Assembly: GCF_029227915.1 (NCBI RefSeq)
Contig: NC_079876.1
Coordinates: 20,770,001 to 20,834,000 of the forward strand
DNA length: 64,000 bases
Reading direction: 5' to 3'
From: Hydractinia symbiolongicarpus
Lineage: Eukaryota > Cnidaria > Hydrozoa > Anthoathecata > Hydractiniidae
How positions within the stretch are numbered: the stretch's first letter is position 1; each line of letters starts with the position of its first letter. The position numbers and the translations under genes are program-made. Positions 44,901 to 51,164 of the stretch are shown here, one piece after another. The notes beneath the pieces are model-generated. The model was not told the DNA's origin. It saw only the letters and a list, made by a program, of their open reading frames with translations, and searched no databases.

Positions 44901-45091
44901 CACACTCATTGGACTACGACGTCCCAAATCGTTTTTCAATGCGCCATAGTCTTACAACACCGTCAACAACGTGTACAGCCCTCTAAAGGCCGTTATATGG
45001 CCTCTTGCCGCCTAATAAAGGCTTTACACGTAATTCACGTGGTTCGACGTGTCTGCGCATGTTACCATTGGTCTATGCGCAGGTTACTATC

Positions 45092-45183
45092 CCCCACCCC
45101 CCAACCCTGCCGTGTCCCCCCCATTACAGTGATAGGATTCAACTGTGTCTATAATGGCCTCTAGCGTACGTAGTAATACCATC
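45092..45183 (+). repeat. Polinton left terminal inverted repeat
   Basis: Begins CCCCACCCCCCAACCCTGCC and matches the complement of 58,421-58,512 at 90 of 92 positions; the two mismatches are close together near 45,150-45,155. It is C-rich at its outer end and AT-balanced inside. The last codons and the stop of the DNA polymerase gene (45,139-45,141) lie inside it. Confidence 0.95.
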
Positions 45184-48100
45184 CACTATTATTCTTTTGT
45201 CATCATCTGCATTGAGTGCGAGTTTATTTGTTTTTACCGTGTGAATATCATGCTTAATGGATCGAAATGTAATCTGTTCTCTGTAAATATTCACACCATC
45301 GAACAAGCATCTCTTATAATCATCAAACCCTATGGTCTTCTTCACCACACATTTCTTGACTCCTTTGCACCTCTTATCCTCCCTACCACATAGCTGTTTA
45401 TAAGCATAATTCTTCGCTCTAAGAGCGACAAACTCCGTCATCACCTTGCCACCTAACTCGTCCTTCATCAGACCTATGATCTTTTTATTCAAACCCAATG
45501 GTAGAGGTCTACCATTTTTTTTATCGTACCCTGAAGTGTCAAATCTAGTCGACACATCATTAGCGATATCTCTGTAGAAGTAGTTGGTTTTGATGTGGTA
45601 CACGAATGAATCTGTATCCATGTAGCAAAGCTTTACATCCCCACCATATTTAGGTCTCATGTAATCATAGTGAAACTCATACATAACCATCTTCGATAGA
45701 TGGAGGATCGCCGGTCCTAGGTAGATTGGCTTGTTCAGTACGACTTTTATTCTCTGCATTTCAACACCCATCAGTGTTTCTGAGAAACAGATAGCAGCCT
45801 TGAAGTTGGGCTTCATCACCAGCTTCTCATATTGTTCTTTCTTGGTAGCCAAGCGTATGTCTTTGTGTCTACGTTGATTCTCCATAGTTTTACCAAAGAC
45901 TGAATTGTTCATCAGCTTGAAAAAGTCCTTTTCGAAGTCATTCGTTGATTTGGTACGCAGATCGGTATTAAAATCTATGTACGACTTTAACCATGCGCTT
46001 TGCTTAAACCTCAGTACCCTATGAACCTTCTCAAGAACAAGACCATGCTTCAACGCTTGATCAAGCGCACGGATATCAATGACATAGTTCTTCTTGTCTG
46101 AAAGACACGGTGTCAGCTTTTCGACGCCATTAATCACCTTCCTCTCAGGCATGAAAGGAAGATCGTTATGTGTGTCATGAAGCTCCCGTGGATATCTTGC
46201 ATCAACCTCAAGGAAGTAACCCTCTTCACCATTTTCCGCAGCTAACTTTGAAATGAGTTTAACAGTAAATTTACTAGCATCAATCCACTTGAACCCTCCT
46301 GTCGGCAGCTTCTGAATCATAGCCCATCCATACAGATTGTTAGCATCTAGGTATTGTAGATAGCTGTCCTCTTCATCCACCTTATATCTAGCGCCCATAT
46401 ATTTGTTATTGGCCTTGGCGTGTCTATGAACAGCCTGACAGAGACCGCCCCTAATACCCCTCTCTATGAAGAGTAACATATCCATATCGGACAACAAATC
46501 TAGCTCAACATCTGTCTTTTTCAGACAGGCCTGCCAGGCTAATCCCGGAGCCGTGTAAAAATGTGAAGGATCCAGTTTATAGTTTGTCAAGCATGTTTCC
46601 CTAAAAGTCTCAAAAACATCAGAAAGCAATAGAACGTCTGTCTTGAGATAGATATCATGATAAGCACCCATATTTTCAACTTCCATGTCCTTCCACACCT
46701 TCTGGGCATGCGCATAATCGGCATCACTGATACCATTCATGTTCAACTTGCTATAAAAGTCATCTTTCAACGGAAGCTTAGTTTCATTAAACCTATCGAA
46801 TGAATCAACATATTCATATGGGTATACACCCTTTCTTCTCATTATTTTGAATTGCTCATCATCATTAAAGAATTTTCGAAGATTTTTACACTGATCATCA
46901 GAGAGATTGTTTACCAACTTTTCCAGGCTACTAGCCATGAAACGAACCGAATCGATGAATCTTAATTTTATCTTTTTGGCTTTAGTCTCTCTATTTTTGT
47001 CAATGTATTCACCAACCTTAACATCCGTCGAGAAAGAGATATATTTCTCCTTATTTTCGGCAATGACGCTTATATCTTCCTCTCCACGCTGTTTAGCAAG
47101 CTCTTTGATGAATAGATGTGCGTCATATCCACTCAGGTTATGGAAGACAACCGGAATATAATTAGGCACTTTGTATCGGATATTACATTCTCGATGGGCA
47201 GCCCCGCGAAACTTACCGGTGAAATGGCAGTGATCCCTAACCTTGATGTCATCCTTGTCATCAAATTCTTCCATGCAAATGTGGCACACCCTGGCTCTCT
47301 TGAAACTGTCACGCTCCTCCTCCGTCAGTGGATCCATTACTTTCTGAGGAAACATGTTATATAACCTTTTAGACTCAGAAACTACATGATCAACAAAGCG
47401 CGGAACACAGTCCTCACCTCGGTAAAGCTTCAGAGGGTCTGGCACTTCACCATGAGCATATTTGCTATAACAACAGAAACCAGTGGGAACATGTTTACCA
47501 ACTTTCTCGGTAGATGATCCACATTTTCTCTCTTCTTCGGGCAACTCTTTTGTGAAAGCTTCGAAAGCGGCATACATGATAAATGGAGCTTTGAGCTGAA
47601 ACTTACCATCAGTGAAGGTTAAGGTGCTACCCTCCTCAGGGAGTTGAATCTCAGCGGCATCGTTATTCTTGCAATATTCAAAGTGCTCATCCCTTTTCTG
47701 TTCGCTTAAGAATCCATTTAGACAATTCAAGCAATAATACTCCCTATTTTTGTGCTTCGAGTTGGCCTTGCTCAGGACACCGCTCAAGTTCTTAACAGCG
47801 ATATAATGTCTCTTATCCCCCTCACACAGTAAAAACAAAACAACCGTCTCCTTACGATCCAGATGCTTCGACTTGCGACACATGTAGATACCTTCTTTCC
47901 CATCCTTTGTCAGGACGTGCACGGCAACGTCAGGGTTCCTCCTCTCAAACAAATCTATCTTGTTTAGTGCCATTGGGAAAGTTAGACCATCCCAATTATA
48001 CTTGTCATGCTTCTTAAGAATTGAGATACGCTCAGGATGATTATTGATCAGATTGTGGTTAAGCGTAGCGATAATAGCCCATCTGAAACATTCATTATCA

Positions 48101-48207
48101 TCCTCGTTATGAGGGTTAATCACAGATCGCTTTCCACTGAAATTCTTGGGTAGCGGCAAGTAAGAACTACCTCTGGTTAATTTCAGTTTATGAAAGTTCA
48201 CATGCAT
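45139..48207 (-). CDS. Protein-primed family B DNA polymerase (Polinton pPolB), core
   Basis: A 1,022-residue open frame encodes the replicative polymerase of the element, expected to copy the linear DNA from a protein primer. Visible motifs are: an endonuclease VII-like zinc cluster with C308/C311 and an RDHCHFTG block near 324-331; Exo II HNLSGYD near 356-362; Exo III-like YLKTDVLLLSD at 520-530; polymerase motif A as LDANNLYG around D621; motif B MNNSVFGKT near 766-774; and motif C YMDTDS at 862-867. The Exo I motif reads YAAFEAF (212-218) where the family has YADFE, so the first proofreading aspartate is alanine. The C-terminus runs into the terminal inverted repeat. The first ATG used here lies inside a longer ancestral frame, since matching leader segments are found upstream in other frames. 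Polymerase identity is certain. Activity is not, and proofreading is probably impaired. Confidence 0.95.
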   Translation of the reverse strand: MHVNFHKLKLTRGSSYLPLPKNFSGKRSVINPHNEDDNECFRWAIIATLNHNLINNHPERISILKKHDKYNWDGLTFPMALNKIDLFERRNPDVAVHVLTKDGKEGIYMCRKSKHLDRKETVVLFLLCEGDKRHYIAVKNLSGVLSKANSKHKNREYYCLNCLNGFLSEQKRDEHFEYCKNNDAAEIQLPEEGSTLTFTDGKFQLKAPFIMYAAFEAFTKELPEEERKCGSSTEKVGKHVPTGFCCYSKYAHGEVPDPLKLYRGEDCVPRFVDHVVSESKRLYNMFPQKVMDPLTEEERDSFKRARVCHICMEEFDDKDDIKVRDHCHFTGKFRGAAHRECNIRYKVPNYIPVVFHNLSGYDAHLFIKELAKQRGEEDISVIAENKEKYISFSTDVKVGEYIDKNRETKAKKIKLRFIDSVRFMASSLEKLVNNLSDDQCKNLRKFFNDDEQFKIMRRKGVYPYEYVDSFDRFNETKLPLKDDFYSKLNMNGISDADYAHAQKVWKDMEVENMGAYHDIYLKTDVLLLSDVFETFRETCLTNYKLDPSHFYTAPGLAWQACLKKTDVELDLLSDMDMLLFIERGIRGGLCQAVHRHAKANNKYMGARYKVDEEDSYLQYLDANNLYGWAMIQKLPTGGFKWIDASKFTVKLISKLAAENGEEGYFLEVDARYPRELHDTHNDLPFMPERKVINGVEKLTPCLSDKKNYVIDIRALDQALKHGLVLEKVHRVLRFKQSAWLKSYIDFNTDLRTKSTNDFEKDFFKLMNNSVFGKTMENQRRHKDIRLATKKEQYEKLVMKPNFKAAICFSETLMGVEMQRIKVVLNKPIYLGPAILHLSKMVMYEFHYDYMRPKYGGDVKLCYMDTDSFVYHIKTNYFYRDIANDVSTRFDTSGYDKKNGRPLPLGLNKKIIGLMKDELGGKVMTEFVALRAKNYAYKQLCGREDKRCKGVKKCVVKKTIGFDDYKRCLFDGVNIYREQITFRSIKHDIHTVKTNKLALNADDDKRIIVDGITTYARGHYRHS

Positions 48208-48422
48208 ATGTAGGATCCTTTCGATTGTGAACCCGCTGGTGGGTAGAGAAGGGTTTCAATCTGCTCGATTATCTTATTACACATCCGATAGAAAACATCT
48301 GAAATGTCATCGTGGGCGTGCAGCATCTCCATATAGCTGTTGAAAGCTTTATCGACATACATTACTATGGATTCAGGATTAGATAAATCCTCATTGGATA
48401 AATCATCCCTTACCCACCTCAC
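48198..48422 (-). pseudogene. Frameshifted N-terminal segment of the Polinton polymerase gene
   Basis: A 74-codon open stretch overlaps the polymerase core by 10 nt in another frame. The segment VDKAFNSYMEMLHAHDD followed by an amphipathic stretch resembles the region that, in related Polinton polymerases, directly precedes the conserved FHxLxLTRGSSY block with which the core begins. It is therefore best read as part of the polymerase leader displaced by frameshifts on both sides, since the flanking pieces share one frame and this one does not. A separate small overlapping gene is possible but less likely. The family comparison is from memory, not from a search. Confidence 0.6.
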
Positions 48423-48468
48423 TCACAAGGTCGCCTGAGTCTTCAATGACTTCTTCTGCCCGAGCACG

Positions 48469-49164
48469 TCACCCATCAACCTCTTGACGATAGGATGAAC
48501 CTTTTTTCAAAAATACCCTGACATTCTTCTTACCATCCGAGTTTATCTTGAAGCGTTTGTATGAACCTACAAACGCTTCCTCAATAGGGGTATATGGGTT
48601 TTCCTCATCACTCTTCTTCTGTTTTTCATTTAGTTCCTTCAAAACATTATTATAGCGTCTTTTCTGTTCTTCATCGATTACACCTTCTAGTTCTTTTTTG
48701 TTTGATTGGAACAAGTTTATAATTTTATTGACACCTTTTTTCACAGATTGAAGTCCATCAGGAATATTTTTAGGTAAAGCTTTTGTAAACTTTTTCCCCG
48801 AGTCGATAAAATTAGAAACCATTCTCTTTCCCGTCTTAGAAGAGCTTACCACACGCTTGAAAGTGTTGGTTACCACATTTTGAACAACTTTTCCACTATT
48901 AATAAGACCTTGGAGAAGTGCGTTTCTAAGAGTTGGCACAGGTCTAGTGGGTCTAGGCGCTGGTACGGGTCTAAGCACCGGTACGGGTCTAGTGGGTCTC
49001 GGCGCCGGTACTGGTCTGGTGGGTCTCAGCACGGGTACCGGTGCTGACACGGTAGTGGGTGTCAATAATTCGATCAGCTCAGCCTTTCTAAGTCTTGAGT
49101 AGCCATGTAGGCCGCTTTCTCTAACGAGAGCTCTCAATTCAACAACGGTATTTTGTAAAGTCAT
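48469..49164 (-). CDS. SAP-like and proline-rich N-terminal part of the polymerase region
   Basis: The frame codes for 231 residues. Residues 4-34 form a SAP/Rho-N-like helix-turn-helix (VELRALVRESGLHGYSRLRK), a type of DNA-binding fold. Residues 41-80 are a low-complexity stretch of repeated PRPTRPVP units. A basic lysine-rich region follows (about 95-185), with an end near 190-225 (YTPIEEAFVGSYKRFKI) similar to the segment that precedes the polymerase in other Polintons. It lies in the same frame as the polymerase core but is separated from it by a stop and the displaced segment at 48,198-48,422. In related elements proline-rich leader and polymerase form one long protein, so this is probably its broken N-terminus. 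It could still be translated alone. The start is supported by the 28-bp leader shared with the RING gene. Confidence 0.65.
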   Translation of the reverse strand: MTLQNTVVELRALVRESGLHGYSRLRKAELIELLTPTTVSAPVPVLRPTRPVPAPRPTRPVPVLRPVPAPRPTRPVPTLRNALLQGLINSGKVVQNVVTNTFKRVVSSSKTGKRMVSNFIDSGKKFTKALPKNIPDGLQSVKKGVNKIINLFQSNKKELEGVIDEEQKRRYNNVLKELNEKQKKSDEENPYTPIEEAFVGSYKRFKINSDGKKNVRVFLKKGSSYRQEVDG

Positions 49165-49188
49165 ATTGGTTTGTGATATACGATTTAT
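49161..49188 (-). promoter_or_regulatory. Duplicated 28-bp leader upstream of the polymerase-region gene
   Basis: The 28 bases ending at the ATG (complement of ATTGGTTTGTGATATACG and flanks) are identical to 49,710-49,737, just before the RING gene. A related CTTAAAGGTC or CTTAAAAGTTC box lies just upstream in both. A shared promoter or 5' untranslated leader is the simplest reading. Confidence 0.6.
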
Positions 49189-49302
49189 AGACCTTTAAGA
49201 TCTTTTTTTTTCAATTTTTCGAGATCCGAGCTCGGATAACCCCCCACCGTCAGGTTTTGTTACTCGCGTGAGTAACAAAAAAACAATCTGACCCCCAACA
49301 AA
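49189..49302. other. Intergenic segment with palindromes and hairpin
   Basis: This short gap separates the polymerase-region gene from the RING gene. It holds a T-run, the perfect palindrome ATCCGAGCTCGGAT at 49,224-49,237 and the hairpin at 49,255-49,280. Confidence 0.7.
49255..49280 (-). terminator. Hairpin at 3' end of the RING gene
   Basis: A perfect 11-bp stem, TTTTGTTACTC with GAGTAACAAAA, closes a 4-nt loop 22 bp after the RING stop codon. Its core GTTAC/GTAAC recurs after other genes of this element. A transcript-end or RNA 3'-processing role is inferred from position only. Confidence 0.6.
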
Positions 49303-49713
49303 TCAATTATATTGTTTAATGACAAGATCGATGGATGCGCGACATATGGGGCATTTATATCTCCTCTCTTTCAGTATATATGCACATGATAGACAGCAGC
49401 AAAAATGCCCGGTGTTCCCATGAACAATTGTCGCTTCCTTTCGTTGCGAATAGCAAATTATACATTTTTCCGATTCATCCAAGGTATCAATGTCATAGTC
49501 TAGGATAGCCGGCTGATGCGGCTCGATTGGATCCGGAACGGGTCTAGGCGCTGGTACGGGTCCATTTTCCATCGGATGGAATAATCCCGAGTCCTCGTCA
49601 TAAATCTCAACCGGTGACCATCCATTGCCCATCGGATGGATGAAGTCCCAGTCATCACCCTCATCAATCTCAACCGGCGCTGGTACGGGTCTAGTGGGTC
49701 TCGGAGAAGTCAT
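49303..49713 (-). CDS. MDM2-like RING finger protein
   Basis: The product has 136 residues. Its C-terminus carries a complete zinc-binding RING with ligands C84, C87, H98, H103, C107, C110, C121 and C124. The gaps between ligands are exactly those of the MDM2/MDMX RING (3, 11, 5, 4, 3, 11, 3), and surrounding words such as ATIVHGNTGHFCCCLSCA resemble that family. Such proteins act as E3 ubiquitin ligases, so a role in turning over a host protein is plausible but inferred. The N-terminal 60 residues are acidic and proline-rich and contain an internal duplication (VEIDEGDDWDFIHPM versus VEIYDEDSGLFHPM). Residues 4-13 repeat the PRPTRPVPAP unit of the neighbouring polymerase leader. The start is supported by the 28-bp leader shared with that gene, and a hairpin follows the stop. 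Confidence 0.85.
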   Translation of the reverse strand: MTSPRPTRPVPAPVEIDEGDDWDFIHPMGNGWSPVEIYDEDSGLFHPMENGPVPAPRPVPDPIEPHQPAILDYDIDTLDESEKCIICYSQRKEATIVHGNTGHFCCCLSCAYILKERRYKCPICRASIDLVIKQYN

Positions 49714-49737
49714 ATTGGTTTGTGATATACGATTTAT
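49710..49737 (-). promoter_or_regulatory. Duplicated 28-bp leader upstream of the RING gene
   Basis: Identical over 28 bp to 49,161-49,188. It is followed outward by GAACTTTTAAGAT, close to the AGACCTTTAAGAT at the other copy. The identity outside any coding region argues for a shared promoter or leader that was duplicated together with the first codons. Confidence 0.6.
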
Positions 49738-50004
49738 GAACTTTTAAGATAGTTTTATAATCGTGAAACCGGACGAGGATCGCGAGGGGCTTCTTTCGCA
49801 TAACCACCATGGTGGTCACAGGAATTTTCCACAGGGTAGGTGGTGGTAAACCGCGGTTTATGATACCAACATCGCGCCACCATGGATCGTTTCCCTAGGG
49901 AAATGCGGGTGGGTACTCCCCTAGGAAAAAAAATCGGGACGCGAGAGCATCACCTTCATAACATTTGTTACCCGAGCGAGTAACAAAATCCGTTCTAGGT
50001 CCAA
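49738..50004. other. Palindrome-rich intergenic region
   Basis: This gap of about 270 bp has no convincing open frame. It holds three perfect 14-bp palindromes: ACCACCATGGTGGT at 49,803-49,816, TAAACCGCGGTTTA at 49,847-49,860 and TTTCCCTAGGGAAA at 49,890-49,903. A hairpin lies at 49,964-49,987. A related ACCACCATTGGTGGT sits at about 50,260. Function is unknown; protein-binding sites or a replication or recombination control region are possible. Confidence 0.65.
49964..49987 (-). terminator. Hairpin at 3' end of the small SAP-like gene
   Basis: An 8-bp stem, TTTGTTAC with GTAACAAA, closes an 8-nt loop 17 bp beyond the stop codon at 50,005. It shares the GTTAC/GTAAC core with the hairpins after the RING, ATPase and coiled-coil genes. 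Confidence 0.55.
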
Positions 50005-50244
50005 TCACCTTTTGGAAGATCTCTTATCGTTATAACGTTTTTGAGATCTTAGATATGCTTCTCTGTTGTTTACCCTCCATTCGGAACAGTATCCATACCA
50101 TTCTTTTTTGCTATCTAGGTCGATGGTGTAGGATGGATCAATATCATTCCTCGCAATCACCTCACGCAATTTAGCTTTATTCATTCCATAAATATACTTA
50201 ATCCCACGGGATTTAGCCACTTCCCTTAACTCTTTGAGTTTCAT
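50005..50244 (-). CDS. Small SAP/Rho-N-like protein
   Basis: The product has 79 residues. Residues 1-32 (KLKELREVAKSRG then a KAKLREVI helix) fit the SAP or Rho N-terminal helix-extended-loop-helix fold, which binds nucleic acid. The rest is highly charged, with a basic tail (YLRSQKRYNDKRSSKR). It resembles in outline the N-terminal SAP-like segment of the polymerase-region gene at 48,469-49,164. A role as a small DNA-binding protein of the element is inferred. The following hairpin supports it as a real transcription unit. The 165 bp between it and the integrase gene contain AT-rich sequence and one imperfect palindrome. Confidence 0.6.
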   Translation of the reverse strand: MKLKELREVAKSRGIKYIYGMNKAKLREVIARNDIDPSYTIDLDSKKEWYGYCSEWRVNNREAYLRSQKRYNDKRSSKR

Positions 50245-50409
50245 TAATTTGTAGTCGGGTACACCACCATTGGTGGTATCACAATGTAGATCAGTTTAAG
50301 TAGCCACGTCAGACATCTTTATATATAATCAGTAAAAATACTTTTAAGAACTTTTATCGTGCTACATAATAACAAAAAGGAGATAAATAAAGGTGTGCAT
50401 AAATAAAAC

Positions 50410-50838
50410 ATGTCAAAACTTCAAGAGACTTACTATCAACCTCAAAATTTATGGAAAGGACAAAAGGCCGTTCAGAATTTAAGAGGATTCGGTTTCAAGC
50501 CAAAGGAGATTAAGAAGTGGCTATCAAAACAAGCATTTTGGCAAGTACATTTACCCGCCCCAAAACATGTTGAAAGACCACATTATGAAGTTACCACCCC
50601 TAATGATTTACATCAATTCGATTTATTGTACATGCCTGGTGACATACTGTATGGTAATAAATATAAGTACATTTTGTCAGGAATCGATGCTGCCTCCAGA
50701 TACAAAGTAGCCCGACCTTTGAGGAGTAAGAAAGCCAAAGAGGTTGCCGCTATGATTGAGGACATCTACAAGGCAGGACCATTAACTTATCCGAAAACTT
50801 TCCAATGTGATAACGGTTCAGAATTCAAGATAATTTCA
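50410..50838 (+). pseudogene. Polinton integrase, truncated by internal deletion
   Basis: The N-terminal 140 or so residues are clear Polinton integrase of the retroviral rve superfamily. A helix-rich N-terminus (residues 1-50, FWQVHLPAPKHVERPHYE) is followed by the catalytic core with the first aspartate D71 (HQFDLLYMP) and the second, D134 (FQCDNGSEFK). Immediately after GSEFK the protein diverges into 17 unrelated residues and stops at 50,883. The catalytic glutamate and the C-terminal domain are missing. The diverged part is the back of a minus-strand gene (50,838-51,074), so a deletion has fused two convergent genes. The product cannot catalyse integration. The ATG is preceded by an AT-rich leader with ACTTTTAAGAACTTTTA. 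Confidence 0.9.
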
Positions 50839-51074
50839 CGGGAAACAGAGCTGGATGGCCCTATACCGGAAAATCCTATATAAATGGGAATTCTAATAAT
50901 GGTAGCGCTCTGGACTATCGTACCAATACCGGTGGTAACAACCAAGTTTTCCAAGATGCTGAGTGCAATCGTTAATCGGTCTAGTGCTTTGTTGTATTTA
51001 TACAACTTGCTGTCAAATTTATTTCGTAATTTTATCAAATCTTCAAGTTGAGAATTAAATAGCTTCTTGATCAC
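50838..51074 (-). pseudogene. Truncated small membrane-type Polinton protein
   Basis: About 79 residues from the start remain. A charged helix (LEDLIKLRNKFDSKLYKYNK) is followed by a hydrophobic, glycine-rich region (VVTTGIGTIVQSATIIRIP) that looks like the beginning of a membrane hairpin. The frame then runs into the reverse of the integrase gene, so its C-terminus was lost in the same deletion. Similar short proteins with a helix and a glycine-rich hydrophobic pair occur in other Polintons, but the exact family was not identified. It diverges from the coiled-coil gene that starts at 51,165. Confidence 0.55.
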
Positions 51075-51164
51075 TCAAATAATCGTGAGTTGGATAAATA
51101 TTAAGCTCGGCCATTTTAGTTATTATCTTATTAAAAAGAAAAACTATTCTCTAAATAATAAAAA

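Larger units (their letters stand above)
1..45090. repeat. Giant 182-bp tandem satellite array
   Basis: About 245 head-to-tail monomers fill this stretch without a gap. Spacing was measured from the recurring TGGCCTTACAACAC box (for example at 511, 693 and 875), giving 182 bp. Each monomer holds the same landmarks in order: an ACACGT pair often ending in CACGTG, CATGCGTTAGCGCAGGTTAC, CTATTCCTTCCACTCTCAAT, a GACGTC or GTCGTCC box, CATCGAGCCATGG, CAACACCGTCAACTACGTG, GGCCTCTAAAGGCTG, a TATATGGCCTTTTG box and AATAAAGGC. Monomer identity ranges from moderate to nearly complete within recent duplication blocks. Because 182 is not a multiple of 3, the reading frame shifts at every monomer, and no open frame exceeds 171 codons. 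I found no gene, tRNA or interspersed element inside. The last monomer is scrambled at 45,060-45,090 and abuts the Polinton. The satellite family was not recognised by name. Confidence 0.97.

Noticed and set aside
1-45090. CRISPR-like repeat array
   Set aside because: The repeats are long and contiguous with no unique spacers, and the context is eukaryotic.
569-45100. Dozens of 60-170-codon open frames in the satellite with similar translations
   Set aside because: They are the same 182-bp repeat read in shifting frames. None spans more than about three monomers, and the frame changes at each unit, so they are not genes.
45150-45170. Resemblance of GGCCTCTA in the terminal repeat to the satellite box GGCCTCTAAAG
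   Set aside because: Only eight bases match and the surroundings differ; chance is enough.
45145-47364. Open frames on the plus strand opposite the polymerase gene
   Set aside because: They lie wholly within the polymerase coding sequence and have no recognised features.
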